From Nostoc sp. TCL26-01 (lineage in GTDB: Bacteria > Cyanobacteriota > Cyanobacteriia > Cyanobacteriales > Nostocaceae), in NCBI RefSeq assembly GCF_013393945.1, contig NZ_CP040297.1, positions 3,566,001 through 3,630,000 on the forward strand: a stretch of 64,000 nt of DNA. Reading direction: 5' to 3'. Every line of letters starts with the position of its first letter. Positions within the stretch are counted from its first letter, which is position 1. A model generated the notes under the pieces. That model did not search any database, was not told the origin of the DNA, and worked only from the letters and a program-made list of their open reading frames with translations. The position numbers and the translations under genes are program-made. Of the stretch, positions 16,711-25,064 are shown in pieces.

Positions 16711-18312
16711 ATGGTGACACTGAATTATTCAGAATTAGAGCAGGTGGATCAGTTTCGTCTTCTGCAATCAACTTTACGCGATCGCTGGAAAACCATCGAG
16801 CTATTTGACACCGGTGAGGCGGATATTATTGTCATCCCTTCCTTAAGTATTGATCAGCGCGAAATTCAAAAAGTGGAAGGATTTGAACATTATGAAGAAA
16901 GATTACTGTTTGCGTTGATGCGGTTGCGAAATCCCCGCACTAGATTAATTTATGTGACATCTACACCATTACATCCCAGCATTATTGATTACTATTTACA
17001 ACTTTTGCCGGGCATCCCATTTTCTCATGCGCGTAATCGCTTGCTCTTACTTTCGACCTATGATTCTTCACCCAAACCTCTAAGTCAAAAAATTTTAGAA
17101 CGCCCCCGATTAATAGAACGAATTCAACAAGCATTAAGATTAGAAAAATCATTTATAGTTTGCTATAACTCAACCCAATGGGAAGCAGAATTATCACTAA
17201 AATTGAATGTGCCATTATATGCGGCTGCACCAGATTTACAAATTTGGGGGACAAAAAGCGGTAGTAGAGAAATCTTTGCCGAGAGTGGTGTACCCCATCC
17301 CGATGGGAGTGAGTTAGTTTGGCATCCCCAAGATTTAGCAGTTGCTGCTTGTGATTTGTGGGAACGTCAACCGACATTGCAACGGATGGTAGTCAAGTTA
17401 AATGAAGGGATTTCTGGGGAGGGAAATGCACTGCTAGATTTGCGTCCCATTATGGATGTATCGCCGGGAAAAGGTTCGAGAACAGATAGAGTGACAGCAA
17501 TTAGCGATCGCTTTTCCACCATGCGCTTTCAAGCCAAACAGGAAAGTTGGACAAATTTTTCGGGACGCATCCCGGAATTAGGCGCAATTGTCGAGGCATT
17601 TGTAGAAGGAGAAATTAAGCGATCGCCTAGTGTCCAAGGTAGAATTACTCCCACAGGTGAAGTCGAAATTCTCTCGACTCATGACCAAATTTTAGGCGGG
17701 CCAGATGGTCAAATTTATCTAGGTTGCCGATTTCCCGCAGATAAAAGCTATCGTTTGCAATTACAACAATTAGGTTTACAAGTCGGCAGAAAGCTAGCAG
17801 AAAAAGGAGCCTTAGAACGCTTTGGTGTAGACTTTATCACTGTTGATCAAGGTGATGGTCAATGGGATATCCAAGCCATTGAAATTAACCTCCGCAAAGG
17901 CGGCACAACTCATCCTTTCATGACCTTAAAATTATTAACCAACGGTCGTTATGAACCATCTACCGGGTTATTTTATAGTCAACAAGGTAGACCAAAATAT
18001 TACATCGCCACCGACAATCTGCAAAAAGACCGCTATCGAGGATTGCTACCTAACGATTTAATGGATATCATCGCTCATCACAGGTTACACTTCGACAGTT
18101 GTACAGAAACCGGGACAGTATTTCATCTGATGGGTTGTCTATCTCAGTTTGGCAAATTGGGATTAACCAGTATTGGTGATTCTCCCCAACAAGCCGAAGA
18201 CATTTATAACAAAGTCGTCAAAGTTCTAGATGAAGAAACCCGCAACGACAATCGAAATTTTTCCCTATTTTCTGATTACACCTACTCGACTGCGTGGGAG
18301 GGATATAGTTGA
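16711..18312 (+). CDS. ATP-grasp, PGM1-type peptide ligase-related protein
   Basis: 533 residues. An N-terminal domain (residues 1-190) is followed by an ATP-grasp module. This contains MVVKLNEGISGEGNALL (ATP-binding lysine and glycine loop), GAIVEAFVEGEIKRSPSVQG, and FGVDFITVDQGDGQWDIQAI then EINLRKGGTTHPFMTL, where Glu/Asn would bind Mg-ATP. These match proteins annotated as related to the pheganomycin ligase PGM1, which joins amino acids to peptides. The gene is widespread and isolated in cyanobacteria. Its substrate is unknown. Confidence 0.85.
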   Translation: MVTLNYSELEQVDQFRLLQSTLRDRWKTIELFDTGEADIIVIPSLSIDQREIQKVEGFEHYEERLLFALMRLRNPRTRLIYVTSTPLHPSIIDYYLQLLPGIPFSHARNRLLLLSTYDSSPKPLSQKILERPRLIERIQQALRLEKSFIVCYNSTQWEAELSLKLNVPLYAAAPDLQIWGTKSGSREIFAESGVPHPDGSELVWHPQDLAVAACDLWERQPTLQRMVVKLNEGISGEGNALLDLRPIMDVSPGKGSRTDRVTAISDRFSTMRFQAKQESWTNFSGRIPELGAIVEAFVEGEIKRSPSVQGRITPTGEVEILSTHDQILGGPDGQIYLGCRFPADKSYRLQLQQLGLQVGRKLAEKGALERFGVDFITVDQGDGQWDIQAIEINLRKGGTTHPFMTLKLLTNGRYEPSTGLFYSQQGRPKYYIATDNLQKDRYRGLLPNDLMDIIAHHRLHFDSCTETGTVFHLMGCLSQFGKLGLTSIGDSPQQAEDIYNKVVKVLDEETRNDNRNFSLFSDYTYSTAWEGYS

Positions 18313-18395
18313 ACGAAATCACACCCAACTACGCCCTAATAGTTCCTTCAAAACAACCAATTAACAATTCAAAATTCAAAATTCAAAATTAAAGA

Positions 18396-18430
18396 CAGTT
18401 GAGTTGGGGATTTAAACCCCAACTCAACTG
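18396..18430. terminator. perfect 14-bp hairpin downstream of the PGM1-type gene
   Basis: Arms CAGTTGAGTTGGGG and CCCCAACTCAACTG enclose ATTTAAA without a mismatch, about 84 nt after the stop codon. There is no long T-run, so this could be a processed hairpin or dispersed repeat rather than a classical terminator. Confidence 0.6.
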
Positions 18431-18636
18431 ATACTACGTGTAGACATAGGGGTCTTAAACCCTTGATTTTACGATAAAGCAGTTGCAGAATTCAGAATTA
18501 AGGAGTCAGAATTCAGAAGTAAAATAGCCTTTATGCCTAGCTTTGAGACGAATAGTGTGTACTTCATCTACTTGAAATCTGCTGTATGATCGGGTAAATA
18601 AGTCTGTAACTTAGAATTGTTGGTGATACCTAAAGT

Positions 18637-18867
18637 ATGAGTGAAACTGCCGAAAAACTTAAACTTGAACTTTCTCAGCTTTCCACAAAAGAACGCGCTG
18701 AAATTGCCTACTTTTTAATTCATTCTCTAGATGAGGACATAGACGATAATCTAGAAGCTGCTTGGGATACAGAATTAACCCAAAGACTAGAGGATATTAA
18801 TCGCAAAACAGCTATTGGAGAACCAATATCTCAAGTTTTTTCGGATTTACGAGAAAAGTATTCGTGA
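18637..18867 (+). CDS. addiction-module antitoxin, TIGR02574-like
   Basis: 76 residues in the pattern of the small addiction-module component family: MSETAEKLKLELSQLSTKER then AEIAYFLIHSL, and an acidic C-terminal half DIDDNLEAAWDTELTQRLEDI ending in a short basic tail. It overlaps the next gene by 4 nt (GTGA), the usual antitoxin-before-toxin arrangement. It would bind and block that toxin and repress the pair. Confidence 0.85.
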   Translation: MSETAEKLKLELSQLSTKERAEIAYFLIHSLDEDIDDNLEAAWDTELTQRLEDINRKTAIGEPISQVFSDLREKYS

Positions 18868-19118
18868 AGTTTATTGTTATCCACACCGAAGCTAGAAAAG
18901 AGCTTGATGCTGCAATAGCTTACTATGAAGCTCAAAAAGTAGGCTTGGGACTAGATTTTCTGTCTGAAGTAGAAAGAATTATTCTGAAGATTCAGCAAAA
19001 TCCCAATTTAGGAACTTCACACAAGATTGAAAGCATACGTCGTTATGCTATTCAAGGTTTTTCCTATCTAATTTTTTATCCTGAACTTGAATTAGTTGAA
19101 TGTGAGTTGATTTTTTGA
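18864..19118 (+). CDS. RelE/ParE-family toxin, C-terminally truncated
   Basis: Starts with GTG overlapping the antitoxin. The ParE-like fold is visible: IHTEARKELDAAIAYYEAQK, GLGLDFLSEVERIILKIQQNP and IRRYAIQGFSYLIFYPELE. Family members normally continue with a strand and an AxxHxxRxPGYW-type end. Here it stops after VECELIF at 84 residues. None of the other frames restores the missing part, so the toxin is likely disabled or altered. Confidence 0.78.
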   Translation: MKFIVIHTEARKELDAAIAYYEAQKVGLGLDFLSEVERIILKIQQNPNLGTSHKIESIRRYAIQGFSYLIFYPELELVECELIF

Positions 19119-19255
19119 TTATACTATCATTAGTGCCTAGTTTATCCGCGTAGGCATCGCCAAGGTGCGAAGTAAAGCCTTGATTAAGATTGAAAAAATA
19201 TTTCAATTATTAATTGAAGACTACGTTTATTTCAACTTTTTTGTAGGTAATCAAA

Positions 19256-19450
19256 ATGACAGTAAATACTAATGTAAAATATCAAGTTCTCAAGGCAGTA
19301 GAAGAAATGCCTCAGAATGTGACGTTTGAAGAAGTAATGGAAGAGCTTTATTTTCTCTATAAAGTAAATCAAGGTTTACAACAAGTCAATACTGGAAATA
19401 TCGTGTCACATCAAGAAGCCAAAAAGCAAATTAAGACATGGTACGAATAA
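19256..19450 (+). CDS. antitoxin of a ParDE/RelBE-like pair
   Basis: 64 residues: MTVNTNVKYQVLKAVEEMPQ, then NVTFEEVMEELYFLYKVNQG and a C-terminal helix ending KKQIKTWYE. This is the short antitoxin type found before ParE toxins in cyanobacteria. It overlaps the next gene by 13 nt. A good purine-rich site (TAGGTAATCAAA) precedes the ATG. Confidence 0.8.
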   Translation: MTVNTNVKYQVLKAVEEMPQNVTFEEVMEELYFLYKVNQGLQQVNTGNIVSHQEAKKQIKTWYE

Positions 19451-19749
19451 ACTGGACAAATCAAGCTTTAACTGATTTAGCGGCAATAGGTGATTTTATT
19501 GCGCGAGATGCACCTAGTTTTGCTCAGGTATTTGTGAATAAAGTATTTCTATCTGTAGAACGTCTAGAAAATTTTCCATCATCAGGACGTATAGTGCCAG
19601 AAATCAGCCAAGATAATATTAGAGAAATTATCTTTGGAAGTTATCGCATTGTTTATTTACTAACTGATAATGAAGTGAGTATTTTAACTATTTTTCATTC
19701 ATCTAGGCAGCTTAATTCTTCTGATTTACCTGGCGAACTTGGTGATTAA
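19438..19749 (+). CDS. ParE-family toxin
   Basis: 103 residues with the complete fold: INWTNQALTDLAAIGDFIAR, FVNKVFLSVERLENFPSSGR, then EISQDNIREIIFGSYRIVYL and VSILTIFHSSRQL. The GR.VPE and YRIVY elements are classic for ParE, which poisons gyrase in studied members (RelE relatives cleave mRNA). Start at the ATG at 19438 inside the antitoxin's end. Intact, unlike the neighbouring toxin. Confidence 0.88.
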   Translation: MVRINWTNQALTDLAAIGDFIARDAPSFAQVFVNKVFLSVERLENFPSSGRIVPEISQDNIREIIFGSYRIVYLLTDNEVSILTIFHSSRQLNSSDLPGELGD

Positions 19750-19822
19750 ATCTAAGTTAGATTGCAATTTTTTTTATTTACTTCCTCAACCAAACCTACC
19801 ATTTTATGAGGCAGGTAAGATT

Positions 19823-20287
19823 TTACAAAAAGATATGATGTCCTTGCCATCCAATAACTAAGCCTAGAAAAATTGCAAACATGGCACATACCCTCCAAGA
19901 ATATTCTAGACTTGAGTTTTTTAAAATAGCGGATAAAATACCATTAATTACTAAGTTCAAGATACCAATAATAATAACAATAATAACTAAAGAAACTAAT
20001 ACCCGAACCGATTCAAGTATATGGTAATTAGGAATTTCACGCTCAGAACATAATGAGGTTTGGGAAGTAAGAGGAATATCGCTGAAAAGTTTGAAACTTG
20101 ATGGAGATTTAGAAGGGGATGGAGTGATAAGAGGAGATGGAGAGTTGAGAAGATTATTACAAGTTTTTTCTTTGCTGTTTGAAAAGAACTCTTTTTTTTC
20201 AAAGGTACTTATCGCCTTGCAACTTCTGCCCAGATACCCAAACCATCGGTTTACAATTAAGTGACGATAGTGTTTATTATGGCACAC
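19823..20287 (-). CDS. putative membrane protein with a low-complexity linker
   Basis: The frame from a GTG at 20287 gives 154 residues; the start is uncertain. The C-terminal 65 residues hold two hydrophobic segments (VRVLVSLVIIVIIIGILNLV and VCAMFAIFLGLVIGW) and look real. The middle (SPSPLITPSPSKSPSSFKLF) is low complexity and may come from a repeat. No known family. It is convergent with the ParE gene. Confidence 0.42.
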   Translation of the reverse strand: MCHNKHYRHLIVNRWFGYLGRSCKAISTFEKKEFFSNSKEKTCNNLLNSPSPLITPSPSKSPSSFKLFSDIPLTSQTSLCSEREIPNYHILESVRVLVSLVIIVIIIGILNLVINGILSAILKNSSLEYSWRVCAMFAIFLGLVIGWQGHHIFL

Positions 20288-20299
20288 TTAAGTAGTTAG

Positions 20300-20461
20300 G
20301 CAAAATTAAATTCATTCGTAGAGGATTTGTCAGAGTATAGCGGGCATTGGTATCGCTGGGAAGCAACTAATATAGAAAGATGGTTATGTCCAGCATTATT
20401 TAAATATTTTAATGAACCATCAGAAAATATCTATTGTCGGGCGGAAAGTTTGTATTCTTAA
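20300..20461 (+). pseudogene. C-terminal gene fragment without a start
   Basis: Right after an in-frame stop at 20297-20299, an open stretch of 53 codons reads FVEDLSEYSGHWYRWEATNI then ERWLCPALFKYFNEPSENIY and ends CRAESLYS-stop. Its aromatic-rich, protein-like composition without any ATG suggests the tail of a decayed gene. The parent family was not recognised. Confidence 0.45.
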
Positions 20462-20552
20462 TTTAATCACAGCGATCGCAATATCTTAGATACTGTGATC
20501 TGATCGCGCTAAAATTATTATTAATCAAAATTATGACGATCGCAGAGAATTG

Positions 20553-20786
20553 ATGCTTCAAGACCCAGATAATCCTTACTCAGAATGGGAAGAGACTATA
20601 CGGGCAGTTTCTTTAACAGCAGCACAATCAAAGTGTGAACTCATTGCCAGCCAATTCCTGCTAACGGAAGTCATTAACGTCACCCAAACAACAATCACTC
20701 CCACTAAAAATGGTACTTACAAGTTTATTTGCTGGTTTAGAACGGAGATAATAACTGATGACAGCAACAATAAAACCGATAATTGA
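20553..20786 (+). CDS. hypothetical protein, 77 aa
   Basis: Starts at the ATG at 20553 (MLQDPDNPYSEWEETIRAVS) directly after an in-frame TTG. No export or membrane segment. The next gene starts 29 nt before its end, so translation is probably coupled. The two form an operon of unknown function next to toxin-antitoxin pairs. Confidence 0.55.
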   Translation: MLQDPDNPYSEWEETIRAVSLTAAQSKCELIASQFLLTEVINVTQTTITPTKNGTYKFICWFRTEIITDDSNNKTDN

Positions 20787-21078
20787 AGGCATCAAGACTC
20801 TGAACGGTATTCCAGAACAAGGTAAACGGTTTTTATCGGTAAATCTTGCTAATTTAGATGTTGTCGAGTTAATGGATATTGTTAAGGAACTAGGATTTAA
20901 GCCCGAATTGGTGCAAATACCATACCAAACACACACCGAAGTTCATGCCTTACTCTGGCATGGTTTTATAGTAGATACTCCCCCAGATTTAGAGGCAAAG
21001 TTTGATGAATTGGCTACGAGGATAAATGCTGATGCGATTCGTTATGCCACAGGTGGATGGGTGACATCAATGCCATGA
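20758..21078 (+). CDS. hypothetical protein, 106 aa
   Basis: Begins MTATIKPIIEGIKTLNGIPE and contains NLANLDVVELMDIVKELGFK and EVHALLWHGFIVDTPPDLEA. It looks like a soluble alpha/beta protein. It overlaps the upstream gene by 29 nt. The family is unknown to me, and a role as second member of an accessory pair is only inferred from the overlap. Confidence 0.6.
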   Translation: MTATIKPIIEGIKTLNGIPEQGKRFLSVNLANLDVVELMDIVKELGFKPELVQIPYQTHTEVHALLWHGFIVDTPPDLEAKFDELATRINADAIRYATGGWVTSMP

Positions 21079-21697
21079 GAAGTTTTTAATATTAAATATC
21101 AGAGTGATCAGAATTCCACGTCATACAGTCATTTATAATACCAGCATAAAATAGCAGTAATCAAGCGCGTAGTTTACCGTAGTTTACCAAACTAGGCATC
21201 GCCTCATTATCCCTTACTTTGATGTAAATAAAGTCAGTGGCGTGCGACTTCGAGTCGCATGGTTTGTTATAAATTAGACGTTCCAAACATCCTCTTATGT
21301 GAGATAAATCACTTGGCAAATGTCATGATAAGTGTTGCCACGAATTAAACGAGATTTTTTAAATTTTTCGTACCTGACTTTATCTCAATAAATTTTATTT
21401 TTTACATCAGGCAAATTTCCGATCAAGACTCAGATAGTTTTATATTTCTATGTTTTTGCATAAACATACATTTGTATTTTGTGACTATTTTAGCAAATTT
21501 TAGGTCATTAATATAACCAAGTATTGAGACTAGTTGGATAAACTACCGAAATGTCTCTAGACAAAAGTGATTTAATCGGTGGTCATCCTCATGAAGTTGT
21601 GCCATATTCGTTGCTATTGAGTTAGAAGTATTGGGTAATATCAATCCAAATATTCTTTACTCAATCAAAAATTAGACTAATTATAGGTAGCTACTTA
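21079..21697. other. 619-bp intergenic region
   Basis: No gene seen. It contains a small perfect hairpin GCGACTTCGAGTCGC at 21244-21258 and an AT-rich segment from 21330 to 21540 that probably holds the promoter of the GMC oxidoreductase gene. Confidence 0.45.
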
Positions 21698-23350
21698 ATG
21701 TTAATTGACGCACATACATTATCTCAGGATGACAGTATTGAAACTGAAGTTTGTATTGTCGGTGCTGGGCCTGCTGGGATTACATTAGCTCGTGAATTAG
21801 CTCAGACAAACATTCGGGTTTGTTTATTAGAAAGTGGTGGTTTGGATTTTGATCACCATACTCAGTCACTTACTCAAGGTGAGAGTGTAGGTAATCTTTT
21901 TGGCACATTAGAAGAACAGCGTTGTTTACAATTTGGTGGTACAGCTAACTTTTGGAAAATTCGCTTAGGTAACAATCAAATTGGTGTGAGACACGTACCC
22001 CTAGATAAAATTGATTTTGAAAAGCGAGATTGGCTACCTTATAGTGGTTGGCCTTTTGATAAATCTCACCTAGATCCATTTTACAAACGCGCGCAAAGAG
22101 TTTGTCAATTGGGAGCTTTTGCTTATGATGCTGAGTCGTGGCAAAATGCTGAAACTCCCCAGTTACCATTTACTAGTCATGTCACTACTAGTATGTTTCA
22201 ATTTGGGCCTCGTGCTGCGTTTACCCATGAGTACCGAGAAGAAATTAATCAAGCTAGTAATATTACTACTTATCTCCATGCTAACTTGATAGAAATTGCC
22301 ACGGATGACACTGCTAAAAATGTCACTCGTTTACGAGTAGCTTGTTCATCAGGTAAAGAATTTTGGGTGCAGGCTAAGGTAGTGATTTTAGCAATGGGGG
22401 GAATTGAAACTGCGCGATCGCTGTTACTCTCAAATAAGACTCAAAAAACGGGTTTAGGTAATCAACATGATTTAGTGGGTAGATTCTTTATGGATCATCC
22501 CTTAGTTAGTTGTGGTAAATTGATTCCCACAAATCCAGATATTTTTAAAAATACGGCTTTATATGATTTGCGCCGAGTGAATAATATCCCGGTTATGGGT
22601 AAACTCGCTTTGACAGAAGCAGTGATGCGCCGTGAACAATTACTAAATATTAGTACCTTATTATTTCCTATCCCCAAACCATATCAGTTAAAAGCTGTAA
22701 ATTCCCTGAAAGAATTGCTCTCACTCAGACATAATTCACAAGCACGTCAAGATTTTATCAAACACTTAAGCAATCTATTTATCGGTTTGGACTATATCTT
22801 ACCTGCGGCTTATGGAGCATTCTTGAAACAGGAACCTTTCATTCCTAGTTTAGCTTGGGGTGGTTGGTCGAATATTGCCAATCCTCAAAGCCGATTTGCG
22901 GGATTTCAACTCTTACACCAAACGGAACAAGTACCAGATCCCGAAAATCGAGTGACGTTAATTGATGAGCGCGATCGCCTCGGTCGTCAGCGAGTTAAGT
23001 TACACTGGCGTTGGCACGACACAGATATCCAACACATCAAACGCACACAAGATATCCTTAAACAAGAAATTACCCGTGCTGGTATCGGTGAATTACAACT
23101 TGACCGAGATGGCGATTTACCAAAATTAATCCATCCCGGTACACATCATCACATGGGAACAACCAGAATGCACGATGATCCCAAACAAGGTGTAGTAGAC
23201 AGAAATTGCCAAGTCCACGGCGTTTCCAACCTCTTCATCGCCAGTAGTTCTGTTTTCCCCACAGGCGGTTACGCTAACCCCACCCTCACAATTGTCGCCC
23301 TAGCAATTAGATTAGCCGATCATGTGAAAACCATCCTCTCTAAAAAATAG
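21698..23350 (+). CDS. GMC-family FAD-dependent oxidoreductase
   Basis: 550 residues. The N-terminal Rossmann FAD motif is VCIVGAGPAGITLARELAQ with the acidic end CLLESGG. The C-terminal GMC domain reads IHPGTHHHMGTTRMHDDPKQ, then VVDRNCQVHGVSNLFIASSS and PTGGYANPTLTIVALA. The HHHMGTTRM histidines are the usual catalytic pair region. It oxidises an alcohol or sugar-like substrate that cannot be named from sequence. No signal peptide. Monocistronic. Confidence 0.9.
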   Translation: MLIDAHTLSQDDSIETEVCIVGAGPAGITLARELAQTNIRVCLLESGGLDFDHHTQSLTQGESVGNLFGTLEEQRCLQFGGTANFWKIRLGNNQIGVRHVPLDKIDFEKRDWLPYSGWPFDKSHLDPFYKRAQRVCQLGAFAYDAESWQNAETPQLPFTSHVTTSMFQFGPRAAFTHEYREEINQASNITTYLHANLIEIATDDTAKNVTRLRVACSSGKEFWVQAKVVILAMGGIETARSLLLSNKTQKTGLGNQHDLVGRFFMDHPLVSCGKLIPTNPDIFKNTALYDLRRVNNIPVMGKLALTEAVMRREQLLNISTLLFPIPKPYQLKAVNSLKELLSLRHNSQARQDFIKHLSNLFIGLDYILPAAYGAFLKQEPFIPSLAWGGWSNIANPQSRFAGFQLLHQTEQVPDPENRVTLIDERDRLGRQRVKLHWRWHDTDIQHIKRTQDILKQEITRAGIGELQLDRDGDLPKLIHPGTHHHMGTTRMHDDPKQGVVDRNCQVHGVSNLFIASSSVFPTGGYANPTLTIVALAIRLADHVKTILSKK

Positions 23351-23499
23351 GTCAGGGGAGATGGGGAGATAAGGAGAAAATTATTTCTTACCTCCGCGTT
23401 ACTCTGCGCTTACCTCCCTCCCCTCTGCGTTAAAAAAAATCACCAACCTGACTAAATTACAAACTAGGATAGAGATTCAGGATCAACTTTTTACAACAT

Positions 23500-24570
23500 A
23501 TGTCTGTTACACCGCTAACTTCCCCAATTAACATCTCCCAAGAAACAACCATACCCCCTCTACTAGGTGCTTCAGTTGCGGAATTAAGCGCGTGGGTACA
23601 GCAGCAAGGACAACCGACTTATAGAGGTAAACAGTTGCATGAGTGGATTTATCAAAAAGGAGTGCGATCGCTTGCTGATATTTCGGTATTCTCTAAACAA
23701 TGGCGGGCGGAATTAGCCGAAATTCCCATTGGCCGTTCAACAATTCACTACCGTTCTGTTGCACCAGATGATACAGTCAAGTATCTCCTGCAACTAGCAG
23801 ATGGGCAAATTGTCGAAACCGTGGGTATTCCCACAGACAAACGCTTAACAGTCTGTGTGTCTACCCAAGTAGGTTGTCCGATGGCTTGTGATTTTTGCGC
23901 TACTGGTAAAGGTGGCTACAAACGTAACTTAGGCAGACATGAAATTGTTGATCAAGTATTGACTGTTCAAGAAGATTTTCAACAACGGGTGAGTCATGTT
24001 GTGTTTATGGGTATGGGTGAACCATTGTTGAATACAGATAATGTTTTAGGGGCGGTTAGATCCTTAAATCAAGATGTCGGAATTGGACAGCGATCGCTCA
24101 CTGTCTCTACAGTAGGGATACGCGATCGTATTCGTCAATTAGCTCAACACCATCTGCAAGTCACCCTTGCCGTTAGTCTCCACGCACCCAACCAAGCATT
24201 ACGCGAACAACTCATCCCCAGCGCCCACTCCTACCCCATAGAAGATTTGCTAGCTGAATGCCGAGAATATGTAGCTATCACCGGCAGACGTATATCTTTT
24301 GAATATATCTTGTTAGCTGGGGTCAATGATTTACCAGAACACGCCTTAGAATTGTCAAGGCGATTGCGGGGTTTTCAAAATCATGTTAATTTGATTCCCT
24401 ATAATCCTATCCAAGAAGTTGATTACAAACGCCCTAACCGCCAGCAAATTCAGTCGTTTGTCCAAATTCTCCAAGAACAAAAAATTGCTGTGAGTGTGCG
24501 TTACTCTCGTGGTTTAGAAGCTGATGCAGCTTGTGGACAACTCCGCAGTAGTAACGCGGGTAATTCGTAA
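23500..24570 (+). CDS. rlmN: dual-specificity 23S rRNA/tRNA adenine C2-methyltransferase RlmN
   Basis: 356 residues. The radical-SAM cluster cysteines are Cys126, Cys130 and Cys133 in [13 protein letters not shown]. The conserved methyl-carrying cysteine is Cys345 in [11 protein letters not shown]. Further motifs are [26 protein letters not shown] and NLIPYNPI. It methylates A2503 of 23S rRNA and A37 of some tRNAs. The start at ATG 23500 fits the family length. It ends just before a repeat-filled spacer. Confidence 0.96.
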   Translation: MSVTPLTSPINISQETTIPPLLGASVAELSAWVQQQGQPTYRGKQLHEWIYQKGVRSLADISVFSKQWRAELAEIPIGRSTIHYRSVAPDDTVKYLLQLADGQIVETVGIPTDKRLTVCVSTQVGCPMACDFCATGKGGYKRNLGRHEIVDQVLTVQEDFQQRVSHVVFMGMGEPLLNTDNVLGAVRSLNQDVGIGQRSLTVSTVGIRDRIRQLAQHHLQVTLAVSLHAPNQALREQLIPSAHSYPIEDLLAECREYVAITGRRISFEYILLAGVNDLPEHALELSRRLRGFQNHVNLIPYNPIQEVDYKRPNRQQIQSFVQILQEQKIAVSVRYSRGLEADAACGQLRSSNAGNS

Positions 24571-25064
24571 TTCGTAATGACGCTCTTTCGCTCTTAGCGT
24601 CTCCCCTTGGGAGAAGACTCGCTCTAAGCGAAGCTATGCCGTTCGCGTTAGCGTCTCTGAAAGAGAAGGCTTTACGCTACGCTAACGTAATTCGTAATTA
24701 CGTATTGAGTTATAGAGTTTCTCGTTCACGTGAGGTACATCCGTAGGGGCAATACCCTGCACATTGGTGTCAACTTAACGTGAAAGCTGCTTGGTGACAA
24801 CGTTTTTCCCTCACCCCCAACCCCTCTCCCACATTTGGGAGAGGGGAGTCAGGCATTCTTGTCCCCCTTCTCCCATGTTTGGGAGAAGGGGTTAGGGGAT
24901 GAGGGCGAGATCATCTGGGTTCAACGCCAGCTTCATCTAGCTTTTTCCTGAAGTTGACATCAATGTACCCTGCTTTAAGCCTTCGGCTAAATGAATTGCT
25001 CCTACACCTTGCGATATAATTTTGTACCGCATCTGAGTGGGAAACGCTATAAATAACAAAAATA
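24571..25064. repeat. repeat-rich spacer
   Basis: Three repeat types follow one another: TAATTCGTAATTCGTAAT tandem units; a GC-rich palindromic module with TTAGCGTCTC and CTCTAAGCGAAGC (24580-24690); and a fold-back with CCCCTCTCCCACATTTGGGA and its complement-like TCCCATGTTTGGGAGAAGG (24815-24905). No gene was seen. Confidence 0.7.
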
